DNA of 40,981 nt from CAZBWW01 sp964496005 (GCA_964496005.1 CAZBWW010000006.1:1-40981), one strand, 5' to 3'. Positions 14,799 to 22,613 are shown, numbered from the stretch's first letter. Notes: generated from the letters alone by a model not told the origin. Made by a program: numbers and translations.

Positions 14799-15908
14799 AT
14801 GAACGAAAAAGAAAACGTACTCGGAGCTGTGGGCAATAGTCCGCCGGACAATAGTTTTTCAGTAAGGCAACCTGAGGGAGATTTTAGAACTGATAAGGAA
14901 TTTGGTCTGGATTCTAGAGAGGCGTTACGGTTAAGTACGCTTAGAACCGAAGAACTAACTACGGGTGAGCAGTTAGCAGCCACCATAAGGCAAAACTTTT
15001 ATCTTGAGCCATTAACACCTGAACAAAAAGTGATATTGGGGGAAGTTACGCCAAGACAGGATATGGTGCTAGTTGAAATATCGGGATTGCCTGGTTCCGG
15101 AAAGCATACTATTCAACAGGAGGCTGAAAGACATCTGTTGGAGAAGGTTGGGCCTGCAGGTGTTTTTACGGAAAAGATGGTACGTGAGATACCCGGCCAT
15201 ACCGCGAAGGATAAAGTCAGAGAAATACTTTCAGCGGCTGATTTAGCAACTGATCCGTTTGCGTTTCAAACCGAAATTTTTACCAGAATGGGCATGGGAG
15301 CTATTTATGCGACAGTTTTTAAAGATTCGAAAGCACCTTGGTTTGTAAATACTAGAGGACCGCTTTCAGCATTTCAGTTAATGGTTCATAGTCTAGACAA
15401 AAATACAGAATCAAACGGTGGTCACCTGTGGAGATATGTAGAAGCATATGGTCTGGAAGATTTAATTTTAACATCCCGTACACTTACTGAACTTGCAGCG
15501 GAGTTAACAGAAGATGCCTATCGGACTGGAATGGATACACTTGCAGGGTTAGCAAATATGGAGCAGGTCAGATACATGAGATCACTTATAACTACCCCTG
15601 TACCAATTACCTTCATTTGCGGTTTACCTATAAATGAATGTATGCGCAATATTGCAAACCCAAACGACCCGCGCAAACAAGAAAGACCGTTTGGATCAAA
15701 TGCATGGCGGCAGGAAGATTTAGTAACAATGCGGCTTATACATGCATTAATGCTTAGAACAGCACCTGATATATTTTTTGAAATAAATACAACAAAGGCA
15801 GACGACTTTGCCACATACGAAGCACTAAAAGTAATAAACAACGCAGCTTTAATAGCGCAAAATTATGTTGTTAAAATGGAAAATCCATTACGTGGTATGC
15901 GTTTGTAG
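14799..15908 (+). CDS. P-loop NTPase/kinase-like protein of unknown function
   Basis: A 369-residue soluble protein. After a disordered polar N-terminus (1-85), a strand and P-loop occur at LVEISGLPGSGKHTIQQEAE (Walker A from Gly96 to Thr104). The residue after the Walker lysine is His103 instead of Ser/Thr, with Thr104 next. Downstream features resemble nucleoside/nucleotide-kinase folds: an RMGMGAIYATVFKDSKAPWF segment, RGPLSAFQLMVHSL, and a late strand TFICGLPINECMRNIANPN. Substrate is not identifiable. The ATG lies about 8 nt after a TATTAG-type -10, suggesting a very short leader. It is convergent with the next gene, the two stop codons being 13 nt apart. Confidence 0.7.
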   Translation: MNEKENVLGAVGNSPPDNSFSVRQPEGDFRTDKEFGLDSREALRLSTLRTEELTTGEQLAATIRQNFYLEPLTPEQKVILGEVTPRQDMVLVEISGLPGSGKHTIQQEAERHLLEKVGPAGVFTEKMVREIPGHTAKDKVREILSAADLATDPFAFQTEIFTRMGMGAIYATVFKDSKAPWFVNTRGPLSAFQLMVHSLDKNTESNGGHLWRYVEAYGLEDLILTSRTLTELAAELTEDAYRTGMDTLAGLANMEQVRYMRSLITTPVPITFICGLPINECMRNIANPNDPRKQERPFGSNAWRQEDLVTMRLIHALMLRTAPDIFFEINTTKADDFATYEALKVINNAALIAQNYVVKMENPLRGMRL

Positions 15909-15921
15909 GTCAAGTTAGTTG

Positions 15922-17028
15922 CTATTTTAATTGTTCCGAATCGGTAAGGTAATAGCCCTGTCCGCGTTTATTCTTTATTTCGAGTCCAAGCGGTTTCAAT
16001 TTGGCATTCATATTATTAATATGTTTGTACAATCCCCAGTCAGATACAGATTCGTATTTTTTTTCGCCGAGTAAAAATGCTAGTTCATCAAGACTGAGGT
16101 ATTTTTTAGTCGTGTCATTTAATATTCTAAAAATAGCTTTTTCTGATGTAGTAAGTATTTCGAATACAGTTTTCAGCTTATATTCTTTTGTTAAGTAATA
16201 GTCAGTTAGCAGTTTTGGGTATTTACCGTCGTAATACAATCCAAGCTCTGTAAGCGCCCCCCGTTGCTTATTGGTACTGTCAATGGAAAACGGTATATTT
16301 GCATTTGCCAGATCACGAAATATTTCCGCAAGCCGCCTCACAATTTCTTGATTTATTAATAGCCCCTCGTAACTTGGCAATGAACCAGTATATTTGTAAA
16401 TTTCAAGCATGCTTTTTATTAGCCCTGCGTGTCCAAAAGCATAGTTAAAAAGTGTGTCTTTTTGTTTTTTTACTGTTGAAGGAAGTGAGAATTGGGTTAA
16501 CAGTTTTTCGAAGACGGTATCAAAAGTTTCTATAAAACCAGCAAAAGTGTAGCATTTTGTTGACGGTTTAATATATGAATCCATATTTTTTACATAAAAA
16601 CCGTGATTAACACTAAGGAGCAAAGTTATACTGTCGTTTGCTCTAGATAGCGAATTTAAATACGTCAAAAAAGTAGGCAGTTTTCTAAAATCATGAATTT
16701 TGTGACAAACTATTAGTAGTTTTTTATCTGCTGAGTTAAGGCGGGAAAGAAGTTGTGTAAACTTATATACTGTTTTGTGCTCAAATGTATTTTCCAGTAA
16801 AAACTTTTCGAAAAGTATAAAGTCATAATCTTTTGACGTAAGTGTGTAAGTTTCATGTGGGTAAATAGTAATTACATGCGCTTTTTGTGAGGTACAGTAT
16901 TCTGAGGTAATTGCTTTAATAAACGTGTATAAACCCATTCCGGGCAGTGCCGAAACTAACACATTATTACCGGCAGCCAAATTTTGTAGTATGGTTTTAC
17001 CCTGTGTTCCAAGCAAATTTTTAGTCAT
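15922..17028 (-). CDS. STAND-like AAA regulator with C-terminal OmpR-type winged helix
   Basis: The 368-residue protein has an N-terminal AAA/STAND-like ATPase region: NNVLVSALPGMGLYTFIKAI in the P-loop position, a KKLLIVCHKIHDF strand as Walker-B equivalent and a SITLLLSVNHGF strand as sensor 1. A helical lid follows (YAFGHAGLIKSMLEIYKYTG, the typical GHAGLIK motif of such ATPases). The C-terminus (about 290-368) is a Trans_reg_C-like winged helix: LTTSEKAIFRILNDTTKKYL, ISELAF-like recognition helix and KNKRGQGYYL wing. The P-loop lacks the catalytic Lys (PGMGLYT), so ATP hydrolysis is doubtful. It is divergent from the zinc-ribbon gene across a 25-bp inverted repeat that could be its operator. 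DNA-binding regulation is inferred. Confidence 0.75.
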   Translation of the reverse strand: MTKNLLGTQGKTILQNLAAGNNVLVSALPGMGLYTFIKAITSEYCTSQKAHVITIYPHETYTLTSKDYDFILFEKFLLENTFEHKTVYKFTQLLSRLNSADKKLLIVCHKIHDFRKLPTFLTYLNSLSRANDSITLLLSVNHGFYVKNMDSYIKPSTKCYTFAGFIETFDTVFEKLLTQFSLPSTVKKQKDTLFNYAFGHAGLIKSMLEIYKYTGSLPSYEGLLINQEIVRRLAEIFRDLANANIPFSIDSTNKQRGALTELGLYYDGKYPKLLTDYYLTKEYKLKTVFEILTTSEKAIFRILNDTTKKYLSLDELAFLLGEKKYESVSDWGLYKHINNMNAKLKPLGLEIKNKRGQGYYLTDSEQLK

Positions 17029-17065
17029 ATATTGTGGTAGTCAAACTAAACTCAAATAACTATTC

Positions 17066-17090
17066 AAGCAATAACAAGTAGAAATTGCTT
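17066..17090. promoter_or_regulatory. Inverted repeat in the divergent promoter region, possible operator
   Basis: AAGCAAT-N11-ATTGCTT is a perfect 7-bp inverted repeat in the 87-nt gap between the winged-helix ATPase gene (minus) and the zinc-ribbon gene (plus). Two-fold symmetric spacing fits a dimeric regulator, and the adjacent winged-helix protein is the obvious candidate. This is inference; the arms are AT-rich. Confidence 0.4.
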
Positions 17091-17115
17091 TAATCAAATA
17101 AATACATAATATCTA

Positions 17116-17403
17116 ATGTACACTAAAAAGCAAACTACAGGCATAAGCAAAAATCAAACTGTTAGGGCTGGTTCAAAAATTGATATAGCTGACTATTACG
17201 TATTAATTGGGAAGACTGAATTTTTTCTTAGTGTGAACGAAGCTCCCACCTGGGAAAATAGAAAAACTATTATTCAAAAAAAAGTTACGCCGGTCAAGTG
17301 TATTGCTTGTGGATTTCCTGTTAGCCCGTATTCTAAGCCTATTACAAGTAAAACCGGTTTGAAGTTGACCTCGAGGTGTTTAAATTGTGGGTATAAGAAT
17401 TAG
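17116..17403 (+). CDS. Small protein with C-terminal zinc ribbon
   Basis: The 95-residue basic protein ends in two CxxC pairs, KCIACGFPVSPYS and SRCLNCGYKN, about 24 residues apart, forming a probable zinc ribbon. The N-terminal half has a short beta-rich stretch (IDIADYYVLIGKTEFFLSVN). No specific family is recognised. CATAAT near 17104-17109 could be a -10 placed about 7 nt before the ATG. Neighbours are the divergent STAND-like gene and the terminator of the GC-rich island. Confidence 0.65.
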   Translation: MYTKKQTTGISKNQTVRAGSKIDIADYYVLIGKTEFFLSVNEAPTWENRKTIIQKKVTPVKCIACGFPVSPYSKPITSKTGLKLTSRCLNCGYKN

Positions 17404-17441
17404 GTTGCGATTTGGTTACGCTTCAATTTTCACTTCTTAAC

Positions 17442-17492
17442 AAAAAAGCCCCACAACGCAGATACTGTTTCCAGTTATCAAACGTGTGGGGC
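17442..17492 (-). terminator. Intrinsic terminator of the GC-rich two-gene unit
   Basis: Arms GCCCCACAACG (17448-17458) and CGTGTGGGGC (17483-17492) pair with one bulge; a small ACTG-TTTC-CAGT hairpin sits in the loop. On the minus strand the stem is followed by TTTTTT (17442-17447). It lies just beyond the stop of the anchored coiled-coil gene. Confidence 0.72.
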
Positions 17493-17519
17493 CTTCTATG
17501 ACAGCCTGCTAATGTCGGT

Positions 17520-17969
17520 TTAGTTGCCGATCATCTCGCAAGTTGTTTGGATCTCATCCTGCAGGCCCAATACTCTGGCGCCGCCGGATTCGAACCAATT
17601 TGCCCAGGCAGATCGGTAAGCCGCGCATTCGCGGTTGTACGCAGTTACCAGGCCGGGGAGCGTGGTGTTAAGATTTTGCCAATCGGCTCGATCCTGCACC
17701 GACCATTGATTCATGTCCGCGTAGCCGGCGTTCATGGTTTCAATGGTGTCAATTTGACCCTGCAACGAGCTAATTTGTGTGCGCTTGCTTTCAAGCACAT
17801 TAAACTGCTCGATCAGGGCGGTGTACTGGCGCTGTGCCTCATCAGCGTCCAATATCTCAGCCGGCTTTGCAAGCCAGCCCAGACCGACGGTTAAGTACAG
17901 CGTGCCTAGCACCAGAAACAATCCCAGTACTAGCACTAGAACAAGTAAAACTGTGGTTCGGATCTTCAT
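17520..17969 (-). CDS. Membrane-anchored helical protein of a GC-rich island
   Basis: The 149-residue product begins with a hydrophobic anchor (TVLLVLVLVLGLFLVLGTLY, residues 6-25) followed by a long, probably coiled-coil region (RQYTALIEQFNVLESKRTQI, SSLQGQIDTIETMNAGYADM) and a C-terminal half with two cysteines (ECAAY, TTCEM). Family not recognised; overall form recalls LemA-like anchored helical proteins but no motif supports that. Its coding sequence is visibly richer in G+C with G/C third positions than neighbouring genes. An AGGAGG Shine-Dalgarno is present 7 nt before ATG. It is 11 nt downstream of the lipoprotein gene, forming a two-gene unit. Confidence 0.75.
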   Translation of the reverse strand: MKIRTTVLLVLVLVLGLFLVLGTLYLTVGLGWLAKPAEILDADEAQRQYTALIEQFNVLESKRTQISSLQGQIDTIETMNAGYADMNQWSVQDRADWQNLNTTLPGLVTAYNRECAAYRSAWANWFESGGARVLGLQDEIQTTCEMIGN

Positions 17970-17980
17970 CTTTGGCCTCC

Positions 17981-18619
17981 TTATTGACCTAGATCCATTC
18001 TCAGGTTTTCCTCAACGATCGTGCAGTCGATTTCGTTGAGGTTGCTGTCCACACAGCCGCCGGCTTCCAGGATCAGCTTTGCAGCTTCCATTTTGGCGAA
18101 CTGCGCTTCGTCGACTCGGACTACCGGCTCTGGATATGTTCTCGGTTGTGTGGAAATCCTCACGCTTTCGAGGACACTCCATTGCTCGTAGTGGCCCTCT
18201 GGCGTAATACAGAAGAAGTAGGGAACGGCGTCGCCGTATGTGCCGTCAATTCCCATGACCTCTTGCGTGTACGCCTCCCGCCCGTCGACTTTGATGAGCC
18301 AATCGCCGGTCATTCCGCGAGGAACAGCGATGTTCGGCTCGATCGATTCGGTTGAGCTGGCGGGTCTGCCCAGGCAGATCCACTGGTCAATCAGCCGTCC
18401 GTCCTCGGCGAGTTGATAGGCGAAGAACACGACATCGTTTCTGTTGCCAATATAGTCGGCCATTACGATCTGGTCGCGCTCGCGAAAATCACCCTCGCCA
18501 CCGGCTCGCGGTGCGGGAGCGGCTTCTTCGGCTAGCTCCATCCGCTCAGTTTTTGTACCGCACCCTACTAGGGTGAGTACGACGATTACCAAACACGTGA
18601 AATACTTAGCGAATCTCAT
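17981..18619 (-). CDS. Putative lipoprotein of a GC-rich island
   Basis: Start chosen at 18619 because AAGGAGA precedes it and the product begins with a lipoprotein signal MRFAKYFTCLVIVVLTLVGC, with lipobox LVGC (Cys20). The longer reading frame from 18682 would bury this signal. The mature part (about 190 residues) has a charged linker followed by a beta-rich domain (IVMADYIGNRNDVVFFAYQL, DQWICLGRPA, GDWLIKVDGREAYTQEV, VPYFFCITPEGHYEQWSVLE) and a C-terminal helix with a Cys pair (GGCVDSNLNEIDCT). Function unknown. GC-rich codon use contrasts with flanking genes and suggests acquisition from another lineage. It is upstream of the anchored helical protein, likely the same transcript. Confidence 0.8.
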   Translation of the reverse strand: MRFAKYFTCLVIVVLTLVGCGTKTERMELAEEAAPAPRAGGEGDFRERDQIVMADYIGNRNDVVFFAYQLAEDGRLIDQWICLGRPASSTESIEPNIAVPRGMTGDWLIKVDGREAYTQEVMGIDGTYGDAVPYFFCITPEGHYEQWSVLESVRISTQPRTYPEPVVRVDEAQFAKMEAAKLILEAGGCVDSNLNEIDCTIVEENLRMDLGQ

Positions 18620-18779
18620 CGTTTTCTCCTTTTTGCTATTCGCTATATCAACAAACCCCTTACAAAATAAGGGCGAAAACAATAAATTCTTTTATCAAAG
18701 AGCGGGTGTGTGTGTCTTGGGAAATATAGTTTTTGTGCAATATAATGCTGACCGTTGTGATGGCCATGAGCATTAGTAC

Positions 18780-18804
18780 AAAAAAACCCGACCACACGGC
18801 CGGG
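18780..18804 (-). terminator. Intrinsic terminator
   Basis: On the minus strand CCCGGCC-GTGT-GGTCGGG (7-bp stem, one G-U) is followed by TTTTTTT. It lies 160 nt upstream of the lipoprotein start and downstream of no protein-coding gene on that strand, so it implies a separate non-coding transcript ending here. Confidence 0.75.
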
Positions 18805-18960
18805 ATAAAATAAAAAGGTATTAGAACACAAAAAACGCCCTTTTTACAGATCCGGCCGGTCTTGGCCGGTTGTAAATGTTTTCTCTTCGTAGAAATAAAG
18901 GGGAGTAATTAAACCCACCGATCCCTTTTTTCTCGGAGAAAACCAAGGCGTCATTAGACT
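18780..18960 (-). ncRNA. Candidate structured small RNA
   Basis: Between a good minus-strand promoter (18967-18995) and a strong terminator (18780-18804) lie about 180 nt with no ORF of note. The predicted transcript has ACGCC near its 5' end that can pair with GGCGT at about 18834-18838, enclosing two hairpins. One pairs GTTTTCTC with GAGAAAAC, with AAAGGG/CCCTTT nested inside. The other pairs TTTACA-CCGGCC with GGCCGG-TGTAAA around a 6-nt loop. No Rfam family is recognised: it is far too short for RNase P or tmRNA, and its two ends do not pair as 6S RNA would. A small RNA or an island-associated regulatory RNA are both possible. Confidence 0.42.
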
Positions 18961-18966
18961 GTGAAT

Positions 18967-18995
18967 AATATACTATAAGTCTAAAGAAAAGTCAA
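18967..18995 (-). promoter_or_regulatory. Promoter for the candidate small RNA
   Basis: On the minus strand TTGACT (18990-18995), a 17-nt spacer, then TATATT (18967-18972). Transcription would start near 18960 and run to the terminator at 18780. Confidence 0.52.
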
Positions 18996-19030
18996 TCTCG
19001 ATCACTATATAAATTATCTGTACTATAAAA

Positions 19031-19059
19031 TTTACACATTCAAAATTATCAAATATAAT
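19031..19059 (+). promoter_or_regulatory. Promoter of the 231-residue hypothetical gene
   Basis: TTTACA (19031-19036), 17 nt, TATAAT (19054-19059), only 7 nt from the ATG at 19067. The transcript would be leaderless or nearly so, consistent with the lack of a Shine-Dalgarno. Confidence 0.62.
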
Positions 19060-19066
19060 ATTAATT

Positions 19067-19762
19067 ATGACAGATGAGACTTTGGTTACTACTGATTTAG
19101 AACAATTAATCCCCCATACCGTCGAGGTAGAAGTTAATTTGGGTAGTATTGAGCAGCTATTCTTGGAAATGGCAAACGACTGCAAAGGGCGAGCAGAGCA
19201 GTTACCACGTGATGCGGTTAGAGTAACGCCAAGCGCACATGAAGTGAGGCTTGATAAGATAATGGGTATAGATACGGATAATTTTATTCCGAACACATTA
19301 CAAGCAGAAAGAGCCCAGGCTTTTTATGCAATCGCACAGGGGATTCGTGCCGGTTCTAATGAACATCTTGAAATGGCAGAACAATATTGTGCCCAAACTG
19401 CTATAAACGCAAAAGAAAAAGCAGAAGCGGGACTAGTAAAATTACGGAGTTTGGAACCTGACAATCCTGATGTAGTTGCTTACCGTGAAATGCAAAGAGA
19501 GGCCGATGGCTTAAGAAATGAGGCAGGATCACAAGAATTTAGACAAAATTCACCCGTTCATTATGAGTTGGGCCGGCGGCGTGTAGCTCACCTTACTAAG
19601 GAGATGAAGTATTCCGTTGTTGGCAGGTTACTCTCCGGTATAGCTGAAGCTCGGCAGGCAGAAGCTAATTTTACTAAATGTGTACCTGTATTAGCCGAAG
19701 CAGAACGTTCTAGTAAACCGTATAGACATAATAGACTTAAGATAGAATTGCAGAAACGTTGA
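19067..19762 (+). CDS. Hypothetical helical protein
   Basis: This 231-residue, soluble, mostly alpha-helical protein has helix-turn-helix pairs in the central region (RAQAFYAIAQGIRAGSNEHL, EMAEQYCAQTAINAKEKAEA, VKLRSLEPDNPDVVAYREMQ). They are reminiscent of TPR-like repeats, though no TPR consensus is strong enough to assign. Two cysteines occur (DCKGR, QYCAQ). It is not recognised from any family. Its promoter predicts a leaderless message. It is convergent with the frameshifted small membrane protein. Confidence 0.75.
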   Translation: MTDETLVTTDLEQLIPHTVEVEVNLGSIEQLFLEMANDCKGRAEQLPRDAVRVTPSAHEVRLDKIMGIDTDNFIPNTLQAERAQAFYAIAQGIRAGSNEHLEMAEQYCAQTAINAKEKAEAGLVKLRSLEPDNPDVVAYREMQREADGLRNEAGSQEFRQNSPVHYELGRRRVAHLTKEMKYSVVGRLLSGIAEARQAEANFTKCVPVLAEAERSSKPYRHNRLKIELQKR

Positions 19763-19772
19763 ACTATCGAAG

Positions 19773-19983
19773 CTAATTTCTAATCAAATTAAAAATATTG
19801 AATCCTACCGACATTATGATTCCTGTAATTATTGCAAGTCCAAGCATTCTTTCGCCGGGAAGGGCGTGCTTTTTTAACACCCTTAAAATTAACACTAGTA
19901 TCAGTGCAGAAAAAAAAGGCGATCAAAAAGGGAACTATAAACATAAGGACCAAAAGTATCATTATTGCAGGACCTATATCCAT
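19773..19983 (-). pseudogene. Small two-TM membrane protein interrupted at a T8 homopolymer
   Basis: From ATG at 19983 the frame reads MDIGPAIMILLVLMFIVPFL, a membrane segment, then reaches eight consecutive T (plus-strand A8, 19910-19917). Continuing in frame gives a hydrophilic tail without membrane character. Shifting by one base instead gives LVLILRVLKKHALPGERMLG followed by a second membrane segment AIITGIIMSVGFNIFNLI and a stop at 19773. With seven T the gene would be one 69-residue protein with two membrane helices. So this is either a one-base assembly error, a phase-variable tract or a true frameshift. Family unknown. It lies 43 nt downstream of the EamA-type gene. Confidence 0.5.
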
Positions 19984-20026
19984 ACATTCATATTAACACT
20001 TAAGTACAGGCAATTGTGTCAGAAAT

Positions 20027-20890
20027 CTAAAAAAAGCCCAAAATAAAAACCCCGGTAAAAGCAATACCTGCAGCCATTAACTTTCTTCCAATACTTTGCT
20101 TATGTTTAAAGACAAAATATTCTACAAGAATTATCAAAAAAATCTGAGAATTGTTTATTGCATCTACACGTCCAACCTCGCCACCGGCAACATATGCGTT
20201 GAATGTAAACAGGTTGTATAGAAAGTAACCCGTTCCGGAAATAATAATCGGATAATAGTTTTTAAATTTTGTTTTTTTTAAAGTTGTGATAACAGTTTTT
20301 CTATATAATAAAAATCCAAAAAGTGAAACTAAAGAAAATGCCCAGAATACATAAATGACCGGGTTTATATCAGTCACTATTATTTTATCGAAGGTATAGG
20401 TAATACCAAAGAGTACGCCAGCTATTAATCCATAATAATGATTTTTTTCTATTGTTATATTTTTCGCATTCAAACTAATAATTGCGAGTAGTACTAATGC
20501 TATACCAATAAACTTATATAAATATGCAGTTTCATTTAAGAAAATTATCCCTAAAGTAGTGGAAATGACAACTGAGAAGGATACAAATATTGCTGAAATG
20601 CTTATATTCTCTACTTTAAAACTTTTTAGATAATAACCTATGCCAAACGTTGCGATAACAGTAACAAAAATTATATACGGTAATAGGTCCGGAGAAAAAA
20701 CTGTAAATACTGAATATTTGAGATCAGTTAACAAAATTATAGGTAACGTAAAAACTGCTTGGACAAGAAAAGTTAGCACGGTACTTGTCCGTTCATCAAT
20801 ACCGTTTTCTTTATTTAATAAATGCTGTTGAGTAAGTTCAGCAACAGCTAGTGCGCCTATTGATAATAAACTAAACGCAAACCAATTCAT
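20027..20890 (-). CDS. EamA/DMT-family transporter
   Basis: Members of the drug/metabolite transporter superfamily are 10-TM permeases. Start chosen at 20890 (MNWFAFSLLSIGALAVAELT), because the longer frame from 20974 would overlap murJ by 44 nt and adds a non-membrane leader. The 287-residue product has about ten hydrophobic helices in two five-helix halves: the first half ends with GIALVLLAIISLNA, and the second contains LIAGVLFGITYTFDKIIVTD and ends GRKLMAAGIAFTGVFILGF. The G.alvl.g..ll repeat ends are typical of EamA. Substrate cannot be inferred. It follows murJ by 40 nt on the same strand. Confidence 0.82.
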   Translation of the reverse strand: MNWFAFSLLSIGALAVAELTQQHLLNKENGIDERTSTVLTFLVQAVFTLPIILLTDLKYSVFTVFSPDLLPYIIFVTVIATFGIGYYLKSFKVENISISAIFVSFSVVISTTLGIIFLNETAYLYKFIGIALVLLAIISLNAKNITIEKNHYYGLIAGVLFGITYTFDKIIVTDINPVIYVFWAFSLVSLFGFLLYRKTVITTLKKTKFKNYYPIIISGTGYFLYNLFTFNAYVAGGEVGRVDAINNSQIFLIILVEYFVFKHKQSIGRKLMAAGIAFTGVFILGFF

Positions 20891-20930
20891 CTGTGTTTTA
20901 TATAAATCCAAGTAAAAAGATACATAAAAT

Positions 20931-22598
20931 TTAGATCCCTTCTTGCGACTCCGGTACAAGGTGAACAGGACCACTTTTTGCGGTTTCTTTCAGTTTTAGT
21001 TTGCGGAGTAATTTATAAAATAGTTCAATTTCTTCGACTTTAAACAGCCAAGTGAAGAATAAATAACTAAGCATTCCGGCTAGACTTGCTACCACAGTAA
21101 GAGCCAATAAATTAATAGTTTTTGTCGTATCAAATACAGCTTGATCCAGAAATTTTAACGGTACATACAATGAGATAGCCATAAATACTGTCGCCCACCC
21201 GATTTTTATAAAAGGGACAAACAGTCTGTTTGCGTTAAACCCGCCTAGTTTGTCGGCGAGCAAATACAGCAGGATAATTACGTCAATCACAGCAGTGATG
21301 GAAAAAGAAAACGCCAATGCCCACACGCCAAAATTTAACACATTAACAAAAAACAGCGACAAACATACATTTAATACAATTGTTATTAAAGATACTTTGA
21401 CCGGTGTAATTGTGTCTCTAAAGGCATAAAACGCGCGGGTTATTAAATAAACCGTTGACTGGGCGAAAATAGATAAACTAAAAAAAGCCAAAGCATAAGA
21501 CGTTCTAATAGTATCTTCCCAGGTAAAGTTATCTACACCGTAAACCAGTCGCACAACCGGAACACGCAAAATTAGCAAAATTGCACTCGCAGGCAATACC
21601 AAAAACAGCATTTGGTGCATTGTAGTTAAAAATATTTTTTTAAAATCTTCTTTATTGTCGGGGCTTGAGTGTTCGGAAAGTACAGGTAGTGCCGCTGCAG
21701 CCATAGACATGCCAAACAAACTAACCGGAAAAAATTGCAGTTGGCTCGCGAATTTTAAAATAACGTTAGAGGAAGTTGAAATTGTTAGTGCCAACGAATT
21801 ACTAATGGTGGCGACAGTTTGGTTAAACACAACAGTTGTAACTCTTGGCGGCATCATATGCATCATTTCTTTAACGTTTTTATTTTTTAAATCAAAAGTG
21901 GGGCGATATTTAAAACCGGTTCCATGAAAACTTGGGGTCTGAATAAGCAGATGAAAAAACGCACCGATTACCACACCGACAGCAGGTCCGTATATTCCTA
22001 TATAGGGAGCTAAAATAATAATTCCGGCAATCATGCCAATGTTGTAAAAGATCGGTGCCATAGCCGGTAAAAAAAAGCGGCGGAATGATTGCAGGACACT
22101 TGTTGTAAAACTACCTACTACTAGCACAAGCTGGCCGAAAATCATAATTCTCATTAAATTTGCCCCAAGCTCAACTTCTTCGGGAGTAAATGTATTTATA
22201 GATAAAAGCTCGATTATCGGATTAGCAAACAAAATGACGATAACACTTAATAACACAAACACAAGTACGCCGGCAGATATTACCGAGGATGCTACGACCC
22301 ATGCCTCCTCTTTACTATTTTTGAGTAAATCAGTAAATACCGGAATAAAAACTGTAGATATTGCTCCAATTACTATAATCGAATAAATTAACGTGGGAAT
22401 TCTATCAGCGGTATAAAAAACACCAAGCTCAGTTGACACCCCAAAACTTGAGGTAAGTAGTCTGGACTTTACTAAACCCAGAATTGCTGTTACTCCGGCA
22501 GAAATGGCTAATACGGCAGCTGCAGAAACAATTGTATTTTGCGCGCCGATCATAAAACCAAACCTGCCCCTAAAGTTAAATAGCTTCATAATGTGCAT
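20931..22598 (-). CDS. murJ: Lipid II flippase MurJ (MviN family)
   Basis: MurJ moves lipid-linked peptidoglycan precursor across the cytoplasmic membrane. Start set at 22598 (MHIMKLFNF; 22589 is equally possible); the open frame continues to 22685 but would run through the rpsT promoter. The 555-residue protein has about 14 membrane helices and family landmarks: LGLVKSRLLTSSFGVSTELG, FYTADRIPTLIYSIIVIGAI, STVFIPVF, the VLQSFRRFFLPAMAPIFYNI segment and PRVTTVVFNQTVATISN. It is divergent from rpsT with only 25 nt between starts. Together with uppP and an LCP protein in this window it indicates a peptidoglycan-type wall. Confidence 0.92.
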   Translation of the reverse strand: MHIMKLFNFRGRFGFMIGAQNTIVSAAAVLAISAGVTAILGLVKSRLLTSSFGVSTELGVFYTADRIPTLIYSIIVIGAISTVFIPVFTDLLKNSKEEAWVVASSVISAGVLVFVLLSVIVILFANPIIELLSINTFTPEEVELGANLMRIMIFGQLVLVVGSFTTSVLQSFRRFFLPAMAPIFYNIGMIAGIIILAPYIGIYGPAVGVVIGAFFHLLIQTPSFHGTGFKYRPTFDLKNKNVKEMMHMMPPRVTTVVFNQTVATISNSLALTISTSSNVILKFASQLQFFPVSLFGMSMAAAALPVLSEHSSPDNKEDFKKIFLTTMHQMLFLVLPASAILLILRVPVVRLVYGVDNFTWEDTIRTSYALAFFSLSIFAQSTVYLITRAFYAFRDTITPVKVSLITIVLNVCLSLFFVNVLNFGVWALAFSFSITAVIDVIILLYLLADKLGGFNANRLFVPFIKIGWATVFMAISLYVPLKFLDQAVFDTTKTINLLALTVVASLAGMLSYLFFTWLFKVEEIELFYKLLRKLKLKETAKSGPVHLVPESQEGI

Positions 22599-22604
22599 AC
22601 TATG

Positions 22605-22613
22605 TGATATGAT
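22605..22613 (+). promoter_or_regulatory. rpsT promoter (extended -10)
   Basis: TGA-TATGAT, an extended -10 element, ends 10 nt before the rpsT ATG. A -35 would fall in the start of divergent murJ and is poor. A short leader without clear Shine-Dalgarno follows. Confidence 0.38.

Noticed and set aside
18808..18960. 6S RNA, SRP RNA or tmRNA
   Set aside because: The ends do not pair as in 6S, no SRP GGAA-loop helix is seen, and length is far below tmRNA or RNase P. Left as unnamed ncRNA.
20891..20974. Longer EamA-type ORF start
   Set aside because: It overlaps murJ and adds a non-membrane, basic leader; MNWF at 20890 starts the first helix.
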